DNA of 64,000 nucleotides, from the NCBI RefSeq assembly GCF_029852145.1, contig NC_079973.1:9506385-9570384 (forward strand), given 5' to 3'. Under the pieces are notes generated by a model. That model worked only from the letters and a program-made list of their open reading frames with translations. It had not been told where the DNA came from and did not search any database. Within the stretch, counting starts at the first letter, position 1. Every line of letters begins with the position of its first letter. A program made the translations under genes and the position numbers. Source of the stretch: Microplitis mediator. Lineage: Eukaryota; Arthropoda; Insecta; Hymenoptera; Braconidae. Below, piece after piece: positions 37,994 to 48,464 of the stretch.

Positions 37994-40796
37994 TTAATAT
38001 TTACTTTTCGGTATTAACATGTCCAAAATATAGGGAGTAAAATAAGTGATGATACAGTCAGCACCTGCTCGTTTCATTGAAGTTAAAATTTCATGTAAGA
38101 CATCTTTAAGATTAATAGCATTATTTTTGGCTGCGTGATAAATCATAGCATATTCTCCAGATACTTGATAAATAAACAATGGATAATCTGGATAAGTATC
38201 TTTTGTTTTACGTACAATATCTAAATAAGCCAATCCTGGTTTTACCATCAACATATCAGCTCCTTCAGCAACATCACGTGCCTATGAAAATAAGTTGTAT
38301 TACTCATACATTTATATTGCTGATGAGCATTATAAAAAATATAAATTAAAAATAATATAATTACAGCCGCTCGTGAAGCTAAACCATTACTTCCAGGCGG
38401 TAATTGATAACATTTTCTATCACCAAATTTTGGTGATGATTTCGATGCATCTCTAAAAGGTCCATAAAATCCAGATGCAAATTTTACAGCATAAGAAAGA
38501 ACAGAAACTTTGTTCGTAAGATTTACATCATCAAGTGCTTTTTTTATAGCTCCTATTCTGCCATCCATCATATCTGATGGCGCAACTATATGAGCTCCTA
38601 AAAAATATTTATATTATATAATATTGTAATTTAAAAACATGTATAAAAAATTTTTATGATATTTTTTATCAACCGATAAAAATTATTTCAACTAAAAAGT
38701 TAAGATATAATTTTAAAATCAGCTGGACAAACAGTTTTTATGTTATTTCAGTACTCAGTTTCTCAATTGTTGTTATTTTACAATCAATGAATAATATATA
38801 TGTAAATATTAAAATTATAAAAATTTTAATTAGATATAAATAAAAAATTACGATTACTTTTTATCGAATGTTACTGACATACTACAACTGCATGAATATC
38901 TAGTTGATGATACGGTAAAAATTTATTACATTTAATATTAATAATAAATAGATTATTTTACAATGATTATCTACTAATTTAATTCATAATTTTTACGGTT
39001 AATAAATACAATGCATTTTATATGATGGCTCAAATGTGCCGATTACTGAAACGTTATAAGATAAAGGACCCAGTTATTGACCGTGACCTAGTTTCTGACT
39101 TTTCCAGCTTCAATCGAAATTTAAAAAAAATTATTAACTCAAATAATAAAGTGAAATATACGAAAACATAAAGTCGTATATTCTACATTTAATTAATAGC
39201 AATTACGAATTTATCAAATATAATAACTAAATAAAAAAAAAATCTTAAAGTAATTTTTTTCTATTGTAGTCTAAGCACTTGATGTAAGAGTATACGAAGA
39301 TTGAATTTAAAGTTTTTTTATAAATACACAAATGGACAGGTCAATAATTAATTTAAGTATAGATAAATAATAAAATTTAAAAAATTGTTAGAATTTAAGG
39401 GGGATAGCCACTGTGAGGATCGAAAAAATAGGTGATTTTCGGGAATTTTTTTTGACTAGAATAATAAAGGAATTTGGGGATCGGGTATTTTTTGTTTTCT
39501 AAAGTATACATTGAAGATAATTCTCCTAAGTTTTCATTAAAAAACATCATGTTGTTACAAAGTTATAAGCATTTTTGTGGAGCAACAAAAAAATTTCCCC
39601 TAAGGGGAAACTTTAGCTACTGAATAGACGAATACGGCAAAAAAAAAAGTTGCGAATCGGTTCATATTTATGCAAATTACAGATGCCACCAGTTCAAAAA
39701 AGTAGTTTTGAGAAAAATGCGTTTAAAGGTTTTAGTCAATGCAACGGTCAGTTGACGTGCTGTCACAAAAATGTCTATAACTTGAAAAATATTCGGAATT
39801 TTCATATAAAACTTAAGATACATATTTTTGAACATATACACTTTGATTTAATAAAAAAAAAAAATTTTTTTTTTTTGAAATTTCACAGTGGCTATCCCCC
39901 TTAATTAATTAGAACATCGTAACACTTGCCGGTAAAATCATTAATTTTTTTTTTTAAGTTAAGTTTTTTAATAACTTTCAATTTAACATCAATTGTGACT
40001 CTTAAAAGATCAGAAACTGGGCCCTTTCACTTGAATAATTTTATTTGTGTTTTGTCTAATCTTGATATTTAAAATATTAAATTAAAATATTTATAACTTT
40101 TAAAACCATAGAAAAAAGTTAAGTAAATAGTTAAATGATTGATAAAAAAAAATTTCACCTGCTTTAGCATATGACACTGCTATTTCAGCTATTCTATTTA
40201 TACTTTCTTTATTATTAATTGTGCCATCATCATAAAGAATTCCACAATGACCATGATTCGTGTAAGGACACAAACATACATCACATGCTATAACTAAATC
40301 AGGAAACCATTTACGTAACAATGGCAAAGCTTTGATAATTGGATTTTCATTACTATCGGCATTAGTCCCGAATGTATTCTGTTTAAAATATTAATTAATA
40401 GTATTTATTTATTTTCAATGTAAATGAATAATAAAATTAAATCACCTTTAAGTCATCATCGACAACTCCAAATAAAAGTACAGATTGTAATCCTTTAGCT
40501 ACTAAAGGCTTCAGCATTTCCTCTAAATGATTAATTCCATATCTATATACTCCTGGCATACTAACAATTTCATTTTTTTCATCGGGTGAGCTTCTAAAAA
40601 TTAAACATAATGAGGATTGATGAAAATTTATCAAGTACTTTATTATATAAATGAGGTTAAAATTAAATACTTACAAAATAAAAATTGGATACATAAGATT
40701 TACAGGTGTAATTTGAAGATTTCCCGAATGCCATTCTCGTAATAGAGGATGAAAAATACTACTTTGTAGTCTATTTTTTGCTTCAACTTGATACAT
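37994..40796 (-). CDS. ALAD: Delta-aminolevulinic acid dehydratase (porphobilinogen synthase)
   Basis: Five exons, 40796-40675, 40593-40446, 40378-40159, 38597-38365 and 38281-37994 (122+148+220+233+288 = 1011 nt), give 336 aa (human about 330). It condenses two 5-aminolevulinate molecules to porphobilinogen in the cytosolic part of haem synthesis. The zinc-binding cysteines are in CDVCLCPYTNHGHCG (exon 3). The two active-site lysines are in SYAVKFAS (exon 4) and MLMVKPG (exon 5). The conserved YGPFRDA, SSP and GDRKCYQLPPG segments are present. All junctions keep frame. Intron 3 (1.56 kb) contains a TTAA-flanked MITE. It is a zinc-type enzyme, as in animals. Confidence 0.97.
39395..39904. mobile_element. 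TTAA-flanked MITE in ALAD intron 3
   Basis: ttaa|gggggatagccactgtga (39395-39416) mirrors tcacagtggctatccccc|ttaa (39883-39904): perfect 18-bp inverted termini with a duplicated TTAA target. TTAA duplication is the hallmark of piggyBac-type transposition. About 480 bp between the targets, no transposase frame. Confidence 0.85.
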
Positions 40797-41280
40797 ATTT
40801 TATATTTTTAATTTTATATACACGATCATACATAAATATGTGGGCACAAGTACCTGAATAAGTCGAAAAAATTTAACTGACTACAATATAATATATACTT
40901 ATATACCTGTACAAATGTTCAACACAATGGTAATTATCATATGTCGCAAGTCATCAAGAGATTTTTAAGAAATGAATAATTAATATGTTTTTTAATTTAA
41001 AATTTAATTATAAATCGATATTTCAATTTTTTTTAATTCTCAGCTAAAATAACTTCAATATTAATCTTTGTTACTGAGCATCCGTATGTTTAATGTATTA
41101 AAATATTCAAAATTATATAAAATTTAAAAAAAATAAAACTTTTTACCTGTAAGGTAAGTAATTTTAGTTAATATTTACTTTTCGCATGATAAAAAACTTT
41201 TTATCCTCATCTTTTAAAACTAATTTATATATATAAGTATGCAATATAACAAATATATAATTTTCGATAATTAACTTCAG
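40797..41280. other. Upstream flank of ALAD
   Basis: AT-rich, about 0.5 kb. The ALAD promoter should be here, but no strong TATA or initiator could be singled out. Confidence 0.4.
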
Positions 41281-41510
41281 TACATGGAGAGAAATTTATG
41301 GTAACAATCACAATATATTATGGGAACGGTTCCAATAACGCATGTTAAAACTGTTACCATAATGATGGGAATTTTTCCCATAGTTATGGAAACTTTTATC
41401 AGAAAGTATGGGTCTATATTCCATAATTTCACGTAATTATTACCATAACGTTATGGGTTGATATTCCATAATCGTGCTAGGAACGATTACTTTAAATTTC
41501 TCTCTGTTTA
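41281..41510. mobile_element. MITE with GGAGAGAAATTTA termini
   Basis: tacatggagagaaattta (41281 onward) mirrors taaatttctctctgttta (to 41510). The interior repeats ccataa/ttatgg words in both orientations. About 230 bp and non-coding, lying between the Ctr and ALAD genes. Confidence 0.7.
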
Positions 41511-41987
41511 CGTAGTCCGTACACTGTGTCAACATGATGATATTCTTTATGAGCCTCTACTTCTCGAACTGTAACGTTAAAAAAATCATATTTTATTTCT
41601 GCTATACAAATATAGAAAAAAATTGCCATCAGAAGTTGTTGCTTTAGAAACTTATTAAGAATTGTTGTTATTCAATAAGTTAATATTTATAAAAATTTTA
41701 TTATTTTTCATTTATTTATAAAATAAATAATTTATAAATAGTTAAAATTTAGTAAATACATATAACAATAAAATATATCTTTATTTTCGTAAATACAATT
41801 ACGAAATAATCAAATAAACTGTATAAAATTTACAGTATAAAATTTTTGTTAAATATAAAACGATTAACAATATTAACATGAGCATTTATCACTTATATTT
41901 TGTTCTTATCACTTATAATATGTATGTATATATATATTGTGAGCTATTGGACTTTGACTAATATTTTGTACACACACATTATTTGTA

Positions 41988-42830
41988 TTATGTGTCAGCC
42001 ACAATATGAATCTCAGCACTTATTTCCGATGCTAATTGTTCGGCAACATCAGATACAGTAGATGGTCGTCTTTCAATTGTTGAAATGGAATCTATTAAGA
42101 TAATTTTGATAATTTAACACGTTATCATACGCATTTAAATAAATATATGATATTATATGTACAATGTACCTGAACATCCAGGACTACATGAAATGTTTTT
42201 ATTTTTTTGTTTCAATTCTCTCAAATTAAAATAAAGTAATATCGGTGAAAATGTCCAGTATCCAATAGCAGAACCTATAATTAATGCTATACAAATATAG
42301 GTATTGTAAGACATCACAACTAACATAATAATGTAACCAAGAGTCGTTTGAGCTGAATAGTGCAATACTTCTAGAATCCATAAAATTATTCCCCACCTTA
42401 GAAAAAAAAAAAAAATATATACATTTCTTGATTTAAAAAATAAAAGTAATTAATAATTAAAATAGTAATTTAAAAATTACCATTGTGATGATGGTGAAAA
42501 TCGTGGAAATTTTGGTACAAATTGTGATAACAGAGAAGATTTTTCATTAGTTTGTGATTCACTTGTTGACAGTGAAGCTTTAGTCAATTGATGTAATTTT
42601 ATTTGTAATGTTTTCATTGCTTCATAAATAATTGCTATGGCAATGAGTCCCAAACAAGTCCCAAAAAAAGCACTAATAGTTTTGACATTTAGACCATTGA
42701 ACAAAAACGTTCCCAGATCTGTACCAAACCAAAATGACATATGCATCTATTGATAAAACGAACAAAAAAAAACAAAGTATTTAATTTTATTATGAATAAC
42801 TTATTTGAATTTATAATTAATACTCACCAT
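41988..42830 (-). CDS. Ctr-family (SLC31) copper transporter
   Basis: Exons 42830-42828 (the ATG alone), 42746-42481, 42396-42170 and 42091-41988 (3+266+227+104 = 600 nt) give 199 aa. The three membrane segments are NVKTISAFFGTCLGLIAIAI (approximately), the second with the diagnostic MxxxM copper-selectivity motif in MLVVMSYN, and the third with GSAIG (GxxxG packing). The N-terminus is very short (MMHMSFWFG), without the long Met-rich ectodomain of high-affinity Ctr1. The C-terminal HCH of many Ctr1 proteins is absent. It imports Cu(I) as a trimer across the plasma or endosomal membrane. The short N-terminus resembles Ctr2. If the second ATG (42746) is used the product is one residue shorter. 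Confidence 0.9.
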
Positions 42831-44429
42831 GATATTTGTTTCTTCATACAGATGAATGAAAGAAGATAATGAGACTAACGTTTGTACTACAATCAAACGA
42901 TAACACTGTTGATAAAAATGACATATCTATGAATACTGTTAAATTCAAGTAATACTACCTAACTTTACGTTGCTTTCATTACAAAACACTTTCTAAATGT
43001 TTTTAATCATAATAAATAAATATTTATCACTTTGAAAAATTATATAATACTGTTGATGTTTTATTAAAAAAATTTTTCATTAGATAAATGCCATTTTTTA
43101 GATGAATTTGAATAATACAAATAAAACTTTGATCTCTTTTACAAATCAACTTAAATATTTCAGTCTTGAAAATAAAAGGTTAGAATTTTTTTATCATTTA
43201 ATATATAACTCTATTTATATTAACTAAGATAAAAAAAAAATATTATACGTGAGTATAAAAAATTTTAAATAAAAATAATTAAATTGAGTATTTATTTTAT
43301 TTAAAAAATCAAATTATAAAATAGAAATGTTGACACATTTCTAATATTTCTATTGATCATGACGCCATTTTGGATTCATTTAATTGCTGCTAAGCAACCA
43401 TTAATTTATCATTTGAAAACATAATTTTGAATATTTTTTTTAATCTGGAGCATCATGTGTGTAAGACTATAGAAATAAAAACATCTAGTGGCTGCAAATA
43501 AACTCAACTGGTTTTATTACGATCTAGTTTTAATAAACCTGCTTAGGAAATTTACTTTTACTTTGATGACGAAATCATCAAGGATATGTAATAAAAAGAA
43601 AATAAAATAAAGTAAAAAAATTATAAAAAAAAAAAATAGTAAAGATTGTACCTGCAGGTTTTAATAATAGTCCATATCATTTTAATTAATTGTAAATTAT
43701 TTTAAGTCTCCATTTTATTGGTATCTCTCTGGATTACAGTCAACTGCTGATAATTAATTACTATTTTTGGATTATATTATTTTAATGAAATATGTTAATT
43801 ACGTGAAATTTTAATATTTCTACATGAGTGAGTGTTATCTTATATAATTATGAACCTACTTGTGATTATTATGAATTTATGTATTATTTTATTCAATTGT
43901 TCAATTTAGTTGGTATCAAAGAATTTTTTTGAATTTACTTTTTTGAAAAAACAATTAATAATAACAAGAAATTTAGTCGTTAACACATTTCATAATATTA
44001 CATTTAAATTATATGAGAAAATATATTTTCAAATAATTTGGCGCTAAAAAAAAATCATTCAAACATTTAAAGATGGCGTTAGTCACAAAAGTGTCAAAGT
44101 TAAATTTAAAATTATTATGAAAAAACTCAGTATTTAATTCCGTAAGTTTAAAATATTAAAAATTAAAAAAAATTGTTGTTATGATAAACAAATGTTTTTA
44201 ATTAAAAAAAAAAATTAACCAGTCAAAAGTTATGATTATGACCTTTAGTTGTGACGCCATTTTTAATTTTAATTTTTCTTTTATTGTAAAATTTAAAAAA
44301 AAAAAAAAGAAAACAATGATAATAGAAAACCGAATGAAACATAAAATTGTAGATTGATTTTAACAAATTGAAAAGAGCGTAATTATAAAAAAATAAAATA
44401 ACAAATATTTAAATTAAAAATAATATTTT
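42831..44429. other. Divergent intergenic region between Ctr and CK2 beta
   Basis: AT-rich with no credible exons. Should contain both promoters, but no clear TATA box stands out. Confidence 0.4.
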
Positions 44430-44548
44430 AGTGAGAGGCGAGATGGCAGTGATGTAGTCGAGGAGGAAAGAAAAAAATAACGCCCTCTGTTGAATGTTAA
44501 GTGTGAGTGTGCGAGTGTGGGAGCGTGGCTAATATCAAGGCATCGAAG
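44430..44548 (+). other. Probable 5' UTR exon of CK2 beta
   Basis: A GC-richer stretch with (gtgtgag) repeats ends at donor ATCGAAG|GTAAGC (exon end 44548). The matching acceptor tatcag ends at 45273, four bases before the coding ATG, making a 0.72-kb leader intron. The 5' limit is approximate. Confidence 0.5.
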
Positions 44549-45277
44549 GTAAGCCGTGTGACCTGTTTATTTTTGGTTTTTTGTTTAAGCAACTCGGTAT
44601 TACATCGGTTTTTTTTAACGAGTAATGCGTTTCTCGGGTGCAAAACGTCCTGAGCTTTCCCCGAAGCGGTTTTGACCAAGACAACGATGACCACGGAAAC
44701 GTAGGTGAAGCTCGAACGTGGGGCGACGGCGAGCGGCCATCGGGCATTTTGTCTGGTCGTAAGCCTATCCCACAACACAACAAAAAAAATCTTGTCCTGT
44801 CTGTAAACTTTCTTCTACGTATTCAAATTTCATGTTCAAGGTCGCATTTATAACTTTTAATATCATACACATTTAATTGTCATTTATCAATAAATATATA
44901 ACGCGAGTATCTGTTTCTCTCTCTCTCTTTTTTTTTCTTTTTTTTTTTTTTATTATCACTTGTATTTATTCAACCAATACATTTATCGTCTTATAAAACC
45001 TGCGCCGCGAGTTCATTTACTCAAACTCTGTTTTAACCTTCATTTTGTTGTACTTGTAATTCATATTTCATCATTTTGAATATTTCTCATTATAATAATT
45101 AATAACAAGCTTTTCTTACGTATCATAACACACTTTACTCCTTACCTTTTTACGAGATAATATATAACAAGTTTATAACCGTAATCTTTTTATTTATTTA
45201 TAAAAAAAATAACTTTTTTTTTTGGTTTTTAAGTTATTAAAAAAAATATAAATAAATAAAAATTTTGTATCAGAAAG

Positions 45278-48200
45278 ATGAGCAGCTCGGAAGAGGTGTC
45301 CTGGATTTCGTGGTTCTGCGGACTTCGTGGAAATGAATTTTTTTGCGAGGTTAGTATTTCAATTATTATTATATATTTCTATAACTCTATGCATAATCTA
45401 TTGGTTATCTTTATATTTTTTGTTTCGTTTTTAGGTCGATGAAGATTATATACAAGATAAATTTAATCTTACCGGATTAAATGAACAAGTTCCACATTAC
45501 CGTCAAGCATTGGATATGATTTTAGATTTAGAACCTGGTAAATATATTTAATTATTCATTTTTTAAGGTAGTTGTCGTGCTAAAAGCTAAAAAAACCTAG
45601 TACCCGAACCTTAGTTCTCATCGGTAGAATTTTTAATCGATTGTGAAGCGAGATGTTGATAATCAAAGTGCACATGATTAACATGTAGTATTTATCAGGG
45701 ACTAGTTTCCTGTTCAGGTACTGGGTCTCTTACCTTAGATTGTGGAAAAATTATAAATTAAACAAAAATACACTAATGGAAAAAATTAAAGGATCAAAAA
45801 AAAATTCTAAATTTTTAGGCGATTTTCAACAGGCTCTAACTTTGAGAGAAATGGTCGTACAAGAAAAGAAAAAAAAGGAAATTGTAGCTCCAAGTATCTA
45901 CTTTTTGGATTAGAACTTCAAAATTTTTTAGCGTCAGCAGTATTTGAGTAATCTTAGAAAAACCAACGACAAAAAAATTTTCAAATTTAAAAAATTTTTT
46001 TTTTTTGGTCTCCGGGCGTGGAAAAAATTATTTTTGCTTAACCACTATGAGGATCGGATACCTTCATTATTCAGCTTTAATTTCTTTTTTTATGGACCTT
46101 CATACGTCCACTTCTCGCCGAGATATCGGTCTTCAAATGGAAAAGGATCATTTTGTCTTTGATTATCGATATCTCAAAAACCAATGATCGCACAGAAAGT
46201 TAATGGTGGGTTTTAAAAACTTGAATAAATTCCCTTCAATGATTAGCCATTGCTTTTTCGAAAAAAAAATTTTTTCCTATCGTCACATGAATTTAAAAAT
46301 GCAACAAAAAAAGGGCTTTTTGTGGTTTTTTGGAAAATCAAGCGCTGAAACGAAAATATTGTGGAAATCGATAATGTTGACTGTGCATTTTACAGTTCAA
46401 TATGTCCACAAAAAAATTTTTTTTTTAACTAATGACTGAGAGATCAGTAAAATCACGGAATGCAGCAACGTAAACGTGTTAAAAATGATTGGGTGTTGGT
46501 TTTGTAAATTACCTAAAGTTATTCCAAAAAAAAAATTTTTTGAAAAAATTTTTTTTTTGAAAATTTTGTTTCGAAAAAAAAGTTTTTTCTTTTTTGGAAA
46601 TTTAATCACTGTCTGCAAGAAAATTGTGGACAAAGCTCCGAAGAAATGTTTGTTTTCATCTTGTTAAAGATTATGAGCTTTTCAGAGCAAAAAACGTGAT
46701 CCTTTAATTTTTTTAAAAATTTGATCGCGTGAAACAAAAAAACGGCTGGTTGGATTAATCTGGCTTTCTGCAGGGTTTTTGTGGACATATTGAACTGTAA
46801 AATGCACAGTCAACATTATCGATTTCCACAATATTTTCGTTTCAGCGCTTGATTTTCCAAAAAACCACAAAAAGCCCTTTTTTTGTTGCATTTTTAAATT
46901 CATGTGACGATAGGAAAAAATTTTTTTTTCGAAAAAGCAATGGCTAATCATTGAAGGGAATTTATTCAAGTTTTTAAAACCCACCATTAACTTTCTGTGC
47001 GATCATTGGTTTTTGAGATATCGATAATCAAAGACAAAATGATCCTTTTCCATTTGAAGACCGATATCTCGGCGAGAAGTGGACGTATGAAGGTCCATAA
47101 AAAAAGAAATTAAAGCTGAATAATGAAGGTATCCGATCCTCATAGTGGTTAAGCAAAAATAATTTTTTCCACGCCCGGAGACCAAAAAAAAAAAATTTTT
47201 TAAATTTGAAAATTTTTTTGTCGTTGGTTTTTCTAAGATTACTCAAATACTGCTGACGCTAAAAAATTTTGAAGTTCTAATCCAAAAAGTAGATACTTGG
47301 AGCTACAATTTCCTTTTTTTTCTTTTCTTGTACGACCATTTCTCTCAAAGTTAGAGCCTGTTGAAAATCGCCTAAAAATTTAGAATTTTTTTTTGATCCT
47401 TTAATTTTTTCCATTAGTGTAGTAATTTTGTCACCGATTAGTGGCAAAGTTACAAATATTCAAAGGTATCTGTTTCAAAATTCAAAAATAAGCAAAAATG
47501 AGTAAGCGATGGTTACCTGACCGTTGATCCAAAGACGATTGATCCCCGACATTTGATCCTCGACAATTGATCCGCTGATAAAATATACTCACAAACATAT
47601 AAATGTGAAAAATTACGCCCTTTTTTCACTAATTTTGTGTGAGTGTAACATAAAAAATATACTCACACACAAATTTTTCACATTTATATGTGTGTGAGTA
47701 TATTTTATCGGCGGATCAATCGTCGTAAGGATCAATTGTCGGAGACCAATTGTCGGGGATCAGTTGTCTTTGGGTCATCGGTCGTGTCACCGTAAGAAGC
47801 GATATAGATTGAAAGAGTACACACTATAGGTAGTACGACAAGTACCTTAAATATTTATTTGCACATAAACTTCACTATTATTATTGATTAGATGATGACT
47901 TGGACGATAATCCAAATCAATCGGATTTAATTGAGCAAGCTGCAGAAATGCTCTATGGCCTGATACATGCTCGTTATATATTGACAAATCGTGGAATAGC
48001 TCAGATGATTGAAAAATACCAAGCTGGTGATTTTGGTCATTGTCCACGTGTTTACTGTGAGTCTCAGCAAATGTTACCACTAGGATTAAGTGATGTTCCT
48101 GGTGAAGCTATGGTTAAAAGTTACTGTCCTAAATGTATGGATGTCTACACACCAAAAAGTTCACGGCATCATCATAATGATGGTGCATATTTTGGTACAG

Positions 48201-48464
48201 GATTTCCACATATGTTGTTTATGGTTCATCCGGAATATCGACCTAAACGTGCGACAAATCAATTTGTACCCAGGTAATATAATTATTTCATTTATTTAAA
48301 CCTTTTGTTGTATTATATAGTTAAATAATTAATTACTATTTTTATAATTTATTTTCAGATTATATGGCTTTAAAATTCATCCATTAGCTTATCAAATGCA
48401 ACAACAATCAGCAGCAACATTTAAAGCCCCATTACGTGCACTTTATAACAATGGCAAACGTTAA
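45278..48464 (+). CDS. CkIIbeta: Casein kinase II, regulatory subunit beta
   Basis: Exons 45278-45349, 45435-45537, 47892-48273 and 48359-48464 (72+103+382+106 = 663 nt) give 220 aa. The start [20 protein letters not shown] is nearly invariant in animals. An acidic loop (EPDDDLDDN) controls holoenzyme behaviour. Four zinc-ligand cysteines, in CPRVYC and CPKC, form the dimer interface, and [11 protein letters not shown] follows. It assembles two catalytic alpha subunits into the CK2 tetramer. The C-terminus is slightly different from the vertebrate form (ends YNNGKR). Intron 2 is 2.35 kb, swollen by a large palindromic element and a second inverted-repeat element. Confidence 0.98.
45771..47419. 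mobile_element. Giant palindromic element in CK2 beta intron 2
   Basis: Left arm 45771-46414 and right arm 46776-47419 are inverted copies. Paired positions sum to 93190 throughout, so there are no indels, and every segment compared by eye was identical. Ends are cactaatggaaaaaatta and its complement, with TA outside both, as in Tc1/mariner-type insertion. A 361-bp spacer separates the arms and contains another terminus-like gatcctttaattttt at 46698. Open frames in the arms are mirror copies and low in complexity; no transposase was recognised. Transcribed with the host intron, it would form a 644-bp hairpin. Confidence 0.9.
47511..47791. mobile_element. Inverted-repeat element with arrayed TTGATCC/GACAATTG motifs
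   Basis: ggttacctgaccgttgatcc at the left mirrors the right end gggtcat..ggtcgtgtcacc (to 47791). Each arm holds four or five spaced copies of a (g)atcaattgtcgg-type word (ttgatccccgacatttgatc and so on), then ataaaatatactcaca. The centre has a second palindrome around gtgaaaaatta/aaatttttcac. About 281 bp, non-coding. Confidence 0.75.

Noticed and set aside
46203..46987. Mirror-image frames in the palindrome arms as a possible transposase
   Set aside because: The frames are short, Phe/Lys-rich and identical on opposite strands because the arms are identical; no catalytic motif is seen.
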